Shown here one piece after another: positions 1-5,778 of a stretch of 7,219 nucleotides of DNA; position 1 is the first letter of the stretch, and the number at the start of each line of letters is the position of its first letter. The notes under the pieces were generated by a model. It ran no database searches. It was not told the DNA's origin and worked only from the letters and a program-made list of their open reading frames with translations. Origin of the DNA: Flavobacterium sp. UBA6195 (GTDB lineage Bacteria; Bacteroidota; Bacteroidia; Flavobacteriales; Flavobacteriaceae). The stretch is from contig NZ_DITB01000036.1 of NCBI RefSeq assembly GCF_002422095.1, positions 1-7,219 on the forward strand. Direction: 5' to 3'. The translations under genes were made by a program, and so were the position numbers.

Positions 1-138
1 AAAAAAGATAAAAACATCAAAATCAAATCAGCTGAAAACAAGAAGTTTTATTTACCTGTCGGAAAATTTAAGGTTACGATTTCAATAAATAAAACTTTAG
101 AAAGCAAATGGTTTGAAATCTTAAATCCTAAAAAATAG
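1..138 (+). CDS. C-terminal fragment of an unidentified protein (5' end outside window)
   Basis: The frame beginning at base 1 is open for 45 codons and ends with TAG at 136-138. The rest of the gene lies to the left of the window. The fragment is lysine-rich and contains FYLPVGKFKVTISINKTLES, an alternating hydrophobic/polar pattern that looks like a beta-strand pair closing a beta-sandwich. Such an ending ('pro/val-gly-lys-(tyr/phe)-x-val-thr' followed by a short strand) is common at the C-terminus of secreted Bacteroidota proteins with FlgD-like or Ig-like terminal domains, including large beta-propeller glycosyl hydrolase-like proteins. That comparison is inference from a very short piece. 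No catalytic motif is visible and no function can be assigned. It is separated from the next gene by 83 bp. Confidence 0.6.
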   Translation, partial: KKDKNIKIKSAENKKFYLPVGKFKVTISINKTLESKWFEILNPKK

Positions 139-172
139 TTAAAAAGGCATACTTTTTGTTGTAGTTTTTGCG

Positions 173-185
173 TTAAATGATTTAA
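173..185. repeat. 13-bp AT-rich palindrome upstream of the lipoprotein gene
   Basis: TTAAAT and ATTTAA flank a single central G, giving a perfect palindrome centred 43 bp upstream of the lipoprotein ATG. With a one-base centre it cannot fold as an RNA hairpin without losing inner pairs, so any role would be as a DNA-level binding site. Its A/T-only arms make a chance origin quite possible in this AT-rich intergenic DNA. Confidence 0.3.
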
Positions 186-203
186 TAAACATTTTGTTGC
201 AAT

Positions 204-219
204 ATCAAACGTTTTTGAT
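204..219 (+). repeat. Short inverted repeat directly before the lipoprotein start codon
   Basis: ATCAAA (204-209) and TTTGAT (214-219) are exact reverse complements separated by CGTT. As RNA this gives a 6-bp stem with a 4-nt loop ending two bases before the ATG at 222, where the ribosome must bind. The stem has only one G-C pair, so it would be weak. Whether it affects translation is unknown. Confidence 0.3.
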
Positions 220-221
220 TT

Positions 222-1094
222 ATGAAAAAAATTGTTGGAGTTCTTTTAGTTTTGGTTTCGGTTGTGTCTTTTTTTTCCTGTGAGGATGAAGACGATGCAA
301 CAAACGAGCCATATTTGATTGTTAAATTTCAATTTGATCCTAATCAAGTGCGTTTGAATAATTTGGGGCAACCTGCATCAATTCCATCAGGACATGCGGC
401 ACAATCTCCCGATTTTAGTAAAATTAGTGCGCATTATTTTGAACTGGCACCAACGGCTTACACCCAATTAGGGAATGGTACCATTTTGTATCATGCCGAT
501 GAAACTACTCAAGGCGGTTCGGTTGCGATTGATTTTAGTAAAGCGGTTATTGTTAGAGAAGGTGAGGCTTTTTTAAAAATTCCATTAAGTCAAGTAGCAC
601 AAGGAAATTATGAATATGTTCGTGTTTCTTTGGCGTATCAAGAATATGGAATTTCGGTACGAAATAATGGCGCCGATTATCAAGGAAAGCTTGCTAGTTT
701 TGTTGGATATAATACTTACATCACAACACACGCTATAGGTAATAATTCATTTCCTATAAACGGAAATCGTCTGCAAGGATATTGGGCTTTTGCTTTAAAT
801 GATGTTCCTTACGCTACTTCTGGCCAAGCTCCAGCTGGAGCAACCACAGTTCCAAACCCTATTGCTTCTACTTCGCCAATACCTGCAGGTTCATGTGTAG
901 TAACAGGAAAATTTTCTCAAAACTTAATTATCAATGGTAGTGAAACTCGCGATATTGTTATCACTTTATCGCTATCTACAAACAATAGTTTTGAGTGGCG
1001 AGAGGTAACGGCTGATGGTAAATTTGAGCCATCAATAGGTGAAAATGTGGTCGATATGGGTCTTAGAGGATTGATTCCGTCTTATGTAAGATAA
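222..1094 (+). CDS. Predicted surface-exposed lipoprotein of unknown function
   Basis: This 290-residue protein begins with a type II signal peptide: Lys2-Lys3, a hydrophobic stretch at residues 4-18, then a lipobox-like FFSC with the acylated cysteine at residue 20. The sequence after it is CEDEDD. An acidic run at positions +1 to +5 is the type of lipoprotein export signal described for Bacteroidota (Capnocytophaga, Bacteroides, Flavobacterium), so outer-leaflet display on the outer membrane is inferred. The mature part is rich in beta-strand-like stretches, Gly, Asn and Thr. It contains conserved-looking blocks such as VAQGNYEYVRVSLAYQEYG (about residues 127-145) and a single further cysteine in GSCVVTGKF. 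The latter half resembles MbnP-like or other beta-sandwich lipoproteins only vaguely, and I do not assign a family. The start is fixed by the signal peptide. No Shine-Dalgarno sequence is present, which is normal in this phylum. The gene is probably monocistronic: 83 bp precede it, and 178 bp with a separate promoter follow. Confidence 0.85.
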   Translation: MKKIVGVLLVLVSVVSFFSCEDEDDATNEPYLIVKFQFDPNQVRLNNLGQPASIPSGHAAQSPDFSKISAHYFELAPTAYTQLGNGTILYHADETTQGGSVAIDFSKAVIVREGEAFLKIPLSQVAQGNYEYVRVSLAYQEYGISVRNNGADYQGKLASFVGYNTYITTHAIGNNSFPINGNRLQGYWAFALNDVPYATSGQAPAGATTVPNPIASTSPIPAGSCVVTGKFSQNLIINGSETRDIVITLSLSTNNSFEWREVTADGKFEPSIGENVVDMGLRGLIPSYVR

Positions 1095-1202
1095 TTATTT
1101 TGCTAAAATACTATATGTTTTCATTTGAAAAGCCTTTTAATCCTTTGATATTCAACGTTAGTTAAATTCATTTTAAAATCATTATAAATTAGCTCGAAAA
1201 GG

Positions 1203-1233
1203 TTGTAGTTAATTTCAAATAGCCTTATTTTTG
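1203..1233 (+). promoter_or_regulatory. Predicted Bacteroidota-type promoter of the sdhCAB operon
   Basis: TTG at 1203-1205 and TATTTTTG at 1226-1233 match the -33 (TTG) and -7 (TANNTTTG) elements of the flavobacterial housekeeping promoter. The 20-bp spacing falls within the accepted range of about 17-23 bp. Transcription would start near 1238-1241 and give a leader of about 33 nt. The leader ends in an A-rich stretch (CAAATAAAAATT) before the ATG at 1273, the usual substitute for a Shine-Dalgarno sequence in this phylum. It is the only exact TANNTTTG match I noticed in the intergenic regions. Confidence 0.65.
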
Positions 1234-1270
1234 TTTGATTTTTTATTAAACTAGTACAATCAAATAAAAA
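1228..1270 (+). repeat. 13-bp imperfect inverted repeat spanning the sdhC leader
   Basis: Bases 1228-1240 (TTTTTGTTTGATT) pair with 1258-1270 (AATCAAATAAAAA) with one mismatch, G1233 against T1265, which would be a G-U pair in RNA. The enclosed 17 bases contain the palindrome ACTAGT (1250-1255). The left arm overlaps the -7 promoter element and the right arm is the A-rich ribosome-binding region. Because transcription probably starts near the end of the left arm, the full RNA hairpin would form only on transcripts started further upstream. A regulator-binding site or chance are the alternatives. Confidence 0.35.
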
Positions 1271-1272
1271 TT

Positions 1273-2136
1273 ATGGCAAAATCAGCACTATTGAAGTCGT
1301 CTATTGTAAAAAAATACTGGATGGCTCTTACAGGTTTATTTTTATGCTTGTTTTTGGCGGGTCATTTGGCAGGAAATCTTCAATTGATTTTTGGAACCAG
1401 CTTGCAATTTAATGAATATGCTTTATTCATGACCACCAATCCAGCAGTTAAGTTACTTTCATATCTTACTTACATTTCAATTATTTTCCATGCAATTGAT
1501 GGAATTATGTTGACAATCCAAAACAAAAAAGCACGTCCAATAGGTTATGCTAAAACGGATGGTTCTTCAAGTAGTTTTGCTTCAAGAAACATGGCGGTTT
1601 TGGGAACTTTAGTTTTAGTTTTCATCGCTACTCACATGGTGAATTTCTGGGCTAAAATGCATTTCGACAAAAACATGCCGTTAATGGTTAAAGAAATTGA
1701 AGTACAAGGAAACAAACAGAAATTTTACGTAGGAACACAAACAGGTCAATATTTTCCTGTTGAACAAGTTGGAAAAGAAGGTGATAAACCAGATCCGATG
1801 ACTATGATGCAAAAGCAATTTGTTATTAAAAACAGAACCGAATTGCATTACAGTCAAGCCGATGTAAAAACAGCTGATTTGTACAAAGACTTATACAAAT
1901 TAACAGTAGATTTTTTTAAAGATCCTAAATATGGTCTTGCTTTTACAATCTTCTATGTTTTGTCAATGGTTGCTTTAGCGTTCCACTTGTGGCATGGTTT
2001 TCAAAGTGCTTTCCAATCGTTAGGAGTAAATAGTTCTAAAATTACACCTATCATTAAGTTTGTAGGGAAAGCATTTTCGATAATAGTTCCAATTTTATTT
2101 GCTATTATCCCAATCTTTTTACACTTTAAAAAATAA
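1273..2136 (+). CDS. sdhC: Succinate dehydrogenase cytochrome b subunit (SdhC), with an enlarged loop
   Basis: SdhC is the membrane anchor of complex II. It passes electrons from SdhB through two b hemes to menaquinone. The family recognised is the single-subunit, five-helix b558 type found in Bacillus subtilis SdhC, Wolinella FrdC and Bacteroidota. Helices are visible at about residues 16-38, 58-82, 106-127, 220-247 and 258-284. The four expected axial histidines are H31 (GHLAGN), H73 (FHAIDG), H121 (THMVNFW) and H238 (FHLWHGFQSAFQSLG). By analogy with Wolinella, H73/H238 would hold the proximal heme and H31/H121 the distal heme. The protein has 287 residues, while relatives usually have about 200-230. 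The extra length lies between helices III and IV (about residues 132-205), a loop predicted to be periplasmic, and is hydrophilic and in frame. It is the first gene of the operon, 18 bp before sdhA, and is read from the promoter at 1203-1233. Confidence 0.95.
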   Translation: MAKSALLKSSIVKKYWMALTGLFLCLFLAGHLAGNLQLIFGTSLQFNEYALFMTTNPAVKLLSYLTYISIIFHAIDGIMLTIQNKKARPIGYAKTDGSSSSFASRNMAVLGTLVLVFIATHMVNFWAKMHFDKNMPLMVKEIEVQGNKQKFYVGTQTGQYFPVEQVGKEGDKPDPMTMMQKQFVIKNRTELHYSQADVKTADLYKDLYKLTVDFFKDPKYGLAFTIFYVLSMVALAFHLWHGFQSAFQSLGVNSSKITPIIKFVGKAFSIIVPILFAIIPIFLHFKK

Positions 2137-2154
2137 TCAACATCAGTATATATT

Positions 2155-4164
2155 ATGAAGTTAGATTCTAAAATACCAGCTGGTCCTTTAAAAGATAAAT
2201 GGACCAATCATAAAAATCACTTGAAATTAGTTGCTCCAAATAATAGACCAAAAATCGATATTATTGTGGTAGGAACTGGTTTAGCAGGTGCTTCTGCCGC
2301 TGCTTCTCTTGGAGAAATGGGGTATAATGTAAAGGCATTCTGTTTTCAAGATTCTCCTCGTCGTGCGCACTCAATTGCGGCTCAAGGAGGTATCAATGCA
2401 GCAAAAAATTATCAAAATGATGGTGATAGCGTTTACCGTCTTTTCTATGATACTATTAAAGGTGGTGACTACCGTGCGCGTGAAGCAAACGTTCACCGTT
2501 TAGCAGAAGTTTCAGGAAATATTATCGACCAATGTGTAGCACAAGGTGTTCCTTTTGCACGCGAATATGGTGGAATGTTAGATAACCGTTCGTTTGGTGG
2601 AACGCAAGTACAACGTACTTTCTACGCTGCTGGACAAACAGGACAACAATTATTATTAGGAGCATATTCAGCTTTATCAAGACAAATCGGGTTAGGACGT
2701 GTACAAATGTTCAACCGTCACGAAATGTTGGATTTAGTTAAAGTGGATGGAAAAGCTCGTGGAATTATCGCTCGTAACTTAATTACAGGAGAAATTGAAA
2801 GACATTCAGCTCATGCTGTGGTTATTGCTTCTGGAGGTTATGGAAACGTATATTTCCTTTCTACAAACGCAATGGGAAGTAACGTAACAGCTGGATGGAA
2901 AATCCACAAACAAGGAGCGTTATTTGCAAATCCATGTTATGTACAAATTCACCCAACATGTATTCCGGTTCACGGAACAAATCAGTCAAAATTAACGTTG
3001 ATGTCTGAATCGTTACGTAACTCAGGACGTATTTGGGTGCCAAAGAAAAAAGAAGATGCTGAAGCAATCAGAGCTGGGAAATTAAAACCAACTCAAATTG
3101 CTGAAGAAGATAGAGATTACTACTTAGAAAGAAGATATCCTGCTTTTGGTAACTTAGTGCCACGTGACGTAGCTTCAAGGGCTGCAAAAGAGCGTTGTGA
3201 TGCTGGTTACGGAATTGAAGCTAATGATACTAATGAAGGAGTTTACTTAGATTTCTCAACAGAGATTCAAACAAAAGGTCGTCAAGCGGCTTATGCTAAA
3301 GGAAATCATAATCCAACACCTGAAGAAATTACAGCATTAGGGAAACAGTGGTTAGAAGAGAAATATGGTAACTTGTTTACGATGTATCAAAAAATCACGG
3401 ATGAGAATCCTTATGAAACACCAATGAAAATTTATCCAGCAGTTCACTATACTATGGGTGGTGTTTGGGTTGATTATAACTTACAATCTACAATTCCAGG
3501 TTGTTTCGTAGCTGGAGAGGCTAACTTCTCTGACCACGGAGCTAACCGTTTAGGAGCGTCAGCTTTAATGCAAGGTTTAGCGGATGGATATTTTGTATTA
3601 CCTTACACAATTTCTAACTATTTAGCAGACGAAATCAGAACAGGTAAAATTTCTACTGAATCTCCAGAATTCGCTGAAGCAGAAGCTAGAGTGAAAGATT
3701 CAATTAGTAAATTCTTAAACAACAATGGTACCAAGTCTGTTGATTATTTCCATAAAAAATTAGGTTTGATTATGTGGAATAAAGTAGGTATGGCTCGTAA
3801 CGAAAAAGGATTAACAGAAGCTATTGCTGAAATTGCTCAATTAAAAGAAGATTTTTACAAAGATGTTTATGTTCCTGGAAGCGCAGACGAATTGAATCCT
3901 GAGTTAGAAAAAGTATTAAGAGTTGCAGATTTCATCGAATTAGGTCAATTAATGGCTATGGATGCTTTACAACGTAAAGAGTCTTGTGGAGGTCACTTCC
4001 GTGAAGAATATCAAGATGCTGAAGGTGAAACATTACGTGATGACGAAAACTTCAAATTTGTTGGAGCTTGGGAATACAAAGGTGATGACATCAGTAAAGA
4101 AGAACTTCACAAAGAAGAATTGAAATACGAAGAAATTAAAATTGCAGCTAGAAATTACAAATAA
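2155..4164 (+). CDS. sdhA: Succinate dehydrogenase flavoprotein subunit (SdhA)
   Basis: SdhA oxidises succinate to fumarate on a covalently bound FAD, facing the cytoplasm (EC 1.3.5.1; TCA cycle and respiratory chain). At 669 residues it is the length expected for the B. subtilis/Bacteroidota type. The FAD-binding Rossmann motif is at residues 36-45 (VVGTGLAG core). H72 in RRAHSIAAQGG is the expected site of covalent FAD attachment. Substrate and catalytic residues are visible: H266 and T268 in IHPTCIP, R337 in PRDVASR (the proton-shuttle arginine), H431 in VHYTMGG, and R465 in GANRLGASAL. The C-terminal part carries the characteristic ALQRKESCGGHFREE block that covers the flavin domain. The start at 2155 keeps the N-terminal MKLDSKIPAGPL-type extension typical of Bacteroidota SdhA. 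It follows sdhC by 18 bp and precedes sdhB by 6 bp, so the three are co-transcribed. Many arginines use CGT, consistent with high expression. Confidence 0.98.
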   Translation: MKLDSKIPAGPLKDKWTNHKNHLKLVAPNNRPKIDIIVVGTGLAGASAAASLGEMGYNVKAFCFQDSPRRAHSIAAQGGINAAKNYQNDGDSVYRLFYDTIKGGDYRAREANVHRLAEVSGNIIDQCVAQGVPFAREYGGMLDNRSFGGTQVQRTFYAAGQTGQQLLLGAYSALSRQIGLGRVQMFNRHEMLDLVKVDGKARGIIARNLITGEIERHSAHAVVIASGGYGNVYFLSTNAMGSNVTAGWKIHKQGALFANPCYVQIHPTCIPVHGTNQSKLTLMSESLRNSGRIWVPKKKEDAEAIRAGKLKPTQIAEEDRDYYLERRYPAFGNLVPRDVASRAAKERCDAGYGIEANDTNEGVYLDFSTEIQTKGRQAAYAKGNHNPTPEEITALGKQWLEEKYGNLFTMYQKITDENPYETPMKIYPAVHYTMGGVWVDYNLQSTIPGCFVAGEANFSDHGANRLGASALMQGLADGYFVLPYTISNYLADEIRTGKISTESPEFAEAEARVKDSISKFLNNNGTKSVDYFHKKLGLIMWNKVGMARNEKGLTEAIAEIAQLKEDFYKDVYVPGSADELNPELEKVLRVADFIELGQLMAMDALQRKESCGGHFREEYQDAEGETLRDDENFKFVGAWEYKGDDISKEELHKEELKYEEIKIAARNYK

Positions 4165-4170
4165 TAGATT

Positions 4171-4932
4171 ATGAGTGCAGCAAAAAATATCAATATAAAC
4201 CTTAAAATTTGGCGTCAAAAGAACGCAAGTTCAAAAGGGAGCATGGAAACTTATAAATTAGATAATGTTTCTACTGCAAGTTCGTTTTTGGAAATGTTAG
4301 ACCAATTAAACGAGCAATTAATTAATGAGAAAAAAGAACCCGTAGCATTCGATCACGACTGTCGTGAAGGTATTTGCGGAATGTGTTCTTTATACATCAA
4401 CGGACGTGCTCACGGACCTGATACAGGAATTACTACTTGTCAGTTACACATGAGAATGTTCAACGATGGTGATACAATTTACATTGAACCATGGAGAAGT
4501 AAAGCATTTCCAGTTATCAAAGACTTAGTTGTTGATAGAAGTGCTTTCGATAGAATTCAACAAGCGGGTGGTTTCGTATCGGTAAATACTTCTGGAAATA
4601 CTATTGATGCCAATTCTATACCAGTTCCTAAAGACGATGCTGATAAGGCTTTTGAAGCAGCAGCTTGTATTGGATGTGGCGCTTGTGTGGCAACTTGTAA
4701 AAACGGTTCTGCAATGTTATTCGTGGGAGCAAAAGTATCACAATATGCTTTATTACCACAAGGTAAAGTAGAAGCTACACAACGTGTGTTAAACATGGTA
4801 CGTCAAATGGACGAAGAAGGATTCGGAAACTGTACGAATACAGGAGCATGTGAAATCGAATGTCCAAAAGGCATTTCGTTAGAAAACATCGCTCGTATGA
4901 ACAGAGAATTTTTAAAAGCTTCTTTGAAATAA
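4171..4932 (+). CDS. sdhB: Succinate dehydrogenase iron-sulfur subunit (SdhB)
   Basis: SdhB carries electrons from the SdhA flavin to the SdhC hemes and quinone. All cluster ligands are visible in its 253 residues. The N-terminal ferredoxin-like domain has C64-x4-C69-x2-C72 (CREGICGMC) and C90, for the [2Fe-2S] cluster. The C-terminal domain has C166-x2-C169-x2-C172-x3-C176 and C221-x5-C227-x3-C231-P. By family rule, C166, C169, C172 and C231 bind [4Fe-4S], while C176, C221 and C227 bind [3Fe-4S]. The gap between C72 and C90 is 17 residues, against 11 in E. coli SdhB. The longer form with GPDTGITTCQLHM is what Bacteroidota and related SdhB proteins usually show. It is the last gene of the operon, 6 bp after sdhA, and a strong terminator follows 22 bp after the stop codon. 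I see nothing unusual in it. Confidence 0.97.
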   Translation: MSAAKNININLKIWRQKNASSKGSMETYKLDNVSTASSFLEMLDQLNEQLINEKKEPVAFDHDCREGICGMCSLYINGRAHGPDTGITTCQLHMRMFNDGDTIYIEPWRSKAFPVIKDLVVDRSAFDRIQQAGGFVSVNTSGNTIDANSIPVPKDDADKAFEAAACIGCGACVATCKNGSAMLFVGAKVSQYALLPQGKVEATQRVLNMVRQMDEEGFGNCTNTGACEIECPKGISLENIARMNREFLKASLK

Positions 4933-4954
4933 TTCATTGAAACATTAAAATAAT

Positions 4955-4988
4955 AAAAACGCATTCATTCATTTGGATGCGTTTTTTT
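4955..4988 (+). terminator. Rho-independent terminator of the sdhCAB operon
   Basis: AAAAACGCATTC (4955-4966) pairs with GGATGCGTTTTT (4975-4986) over 12 bp with one T-G pair, leaving an 8-nt loop. The 3' side runs into seven T residues (4982-4988). Its position 22 bp after the sdhB stop and 25 bp before the next ATG fits the end of the sdh transcript. The A-run on the 5' side is matched by the T-run, so the hairpin could also act in the opposite direction, but no minus-strand gene ends here. Confidence 0.92.
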
Positions 4989-5013
4989 GTACTTTTAATA
5001 AAAATTTTACCTA

Positions 5014-5778
5014 ATGAAAGTTGCACTTTTTCAAACCAAACTAGCTTGGGAAAACCCAATAGTAAATCGAAAATTCATAGAAGAATATTTTTTAAATGAA
5101 GACGAATCGTTTGATTTATTTGTTTTACCCGAAATGTTCACTTCTGGTTTTACCATGAATCCAGTTGCTGTAGCCGAAACTATGGAAGGCGAAACCATGG
5201 CTTGGCTAAAAGATTTGGCTAAAAAGAAAACGTGTGCTATTACAGGAAGTTTAGTCATCAAAGAAAATGAAAATTTCTACAACCGAATGGTGTTTATTTT
5301 TCCATCTGGCGAAGTGCAGTTTTACAATAAACGTCATTTGTTTACCTTAGCGGGAGAGGAAAAAGTGTACAAAAAAGGAACTGAAAAAGTAATTGTAAAT
5401 TATAACAATTGGAATATTTGCCTGCAAATTTGCTACGATTTGCGTTTTCCGGTTTTTGTTCGAAATGTTGAAAATTATGATTTGTTATTGTATGTTGCCA
5501 ATTGGCCAAAACCACGAATTAATGCTTGGGATGCCTTGTTAAAAGCACGTGCCATAGAAAACATGTGTTACACAATTGGCGTTAATAGAATAGGAGAAGA
5601 CGCCAATCATTTAGTATATCCCGGACATTCTCAAGCTATTGACTTTTTAGGAAATACAATTGTGGACTGCGAAAATGAATTAGGTGTTTTTATCTTTGAA
5701 TTAGATAAAATGACTCAACATGATGCTAGAATAAAATTTAATTTTTTGAATGATAGAGACGATTTTAATATTCGCTAG
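5014..5778 (+). CDS. Nitrilase-superfamily amidohydrolase, YafV/Nit2-like omega-amidase
   Basis: This 254-residue protein has the full nitrilase-fold catalytic triad: E40 in FVLPEMFTSGF, K106 in YNKRHLF, and the nucleophile C140 in QICYDLRFPVF. The residues after the nucleophile and the GMF/MFTSGF-type glutamate motif place it in the YafV/Nit2 branch. Members of this branch hydrolyse the omega-amides 2-oxoglutaramate and 2-oxosuccinamate to 2-oxoglutarate or oxaloacetate plus ammonia, repairing by-products of glutamine and asparagine transamination. It lacks a signal peptide and should be cytoplasmic. The length is typical of the branch (about 250-260). The exact substrate is inferred, and another short-chain amide is possible. 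It begins 25 bp after the sdh terminator. No exact promoter consensus was found in that gap, so its promoter is unresolved. Its TAG stop overlaps the stop of the convergent gene within CTAG at 5775-5778. Confidence 0.9.
   Translation: MKVALFQTKLAWENPIVNRKFIEEYFLNEDESFDLFVLPEMFTSGFTMNPVAVAETMEGETMAWLKDLAKKKTCAITGSLVIKENENFYNRMVFIFPSGEVQFYNKRHLFTLAGEEKVYKKGTEKVIVNYNNWNICLQICYDLRFPVFVRNVENYDLLLYVANWPKPRINAWDALLKARAIENMCYTIGVNRIGEDANHLVYPGHSQAIDFLGNTIVDCENELGVFIFELDKMTQHDARIKFNFLNDRDDFNIR

Noticed and set aside
148..170. TACTTTTTG and TAGTTTTTG as -7 elements for the lipoprotein gene.
   Set aside because: Each has three rather than two bases between TA and TTTG, and no TTG lies at the right distance upstream of either.
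204..219. A CRP/FNR-type binding box upstream of the lipoprotein gene.
   Set aside because: FNR sites read TTGAT-N4-ATCAA. Here the half-sites are in the opposite orientation (ATCAAA-N4-TTTGAT).
411..542. A 12-bp direct repeat (GATTTTAGTAAA) occurring twice exactly 120 bp apart within the lipoprotein gene.
   Set aside because: Both copies are in frame and encode Asp-Phe-Ser-Lys, and the surrounding sequence shows no further similarity. Chance in AT-rich coding DNA explains it.
1118..1131. Hairpin TTTTC-ATTT-GAAAA 24 bp after the lipoprotein stop codon, considered as a terminator.
   Set aside because: The stem is 5 bp with a single G-C pair and is not followed by a clear T-run. Too weak to call.
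2001..2207. Minus-strand open frames within the sdh operon and the amidase gene (for example 2001-2207, 2861-3067, 4033-4218, 4557-4796, 5031-5261) and plus-strand frames inside the Ig-like gene (6229-6420, 6685-6921).
   Set aside because: Each lies wholly or mostly opposite a well-supported gene, lacks recognisable domains, and has the composition expected of an antisense shadow.
4990..4997. TACTTTTA as a possible -7 element for the amidase gene.
   Set aside because: It fails the final G of TANNTTTG, and the nearest upstream TTG is only 14 bp away, partly inside the terminator stem.
5688..5710. Perfect 8-bp inverted repeat TTTTATCT...AGATAAAA near the amidase 3' end, considered as the terminator of the convergent minus-strand gene.
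   Set aside because: It is almost entirely A/T and is not followed by a T-run on either strand. It also lies inside coding sequence where codon choice can produce it.
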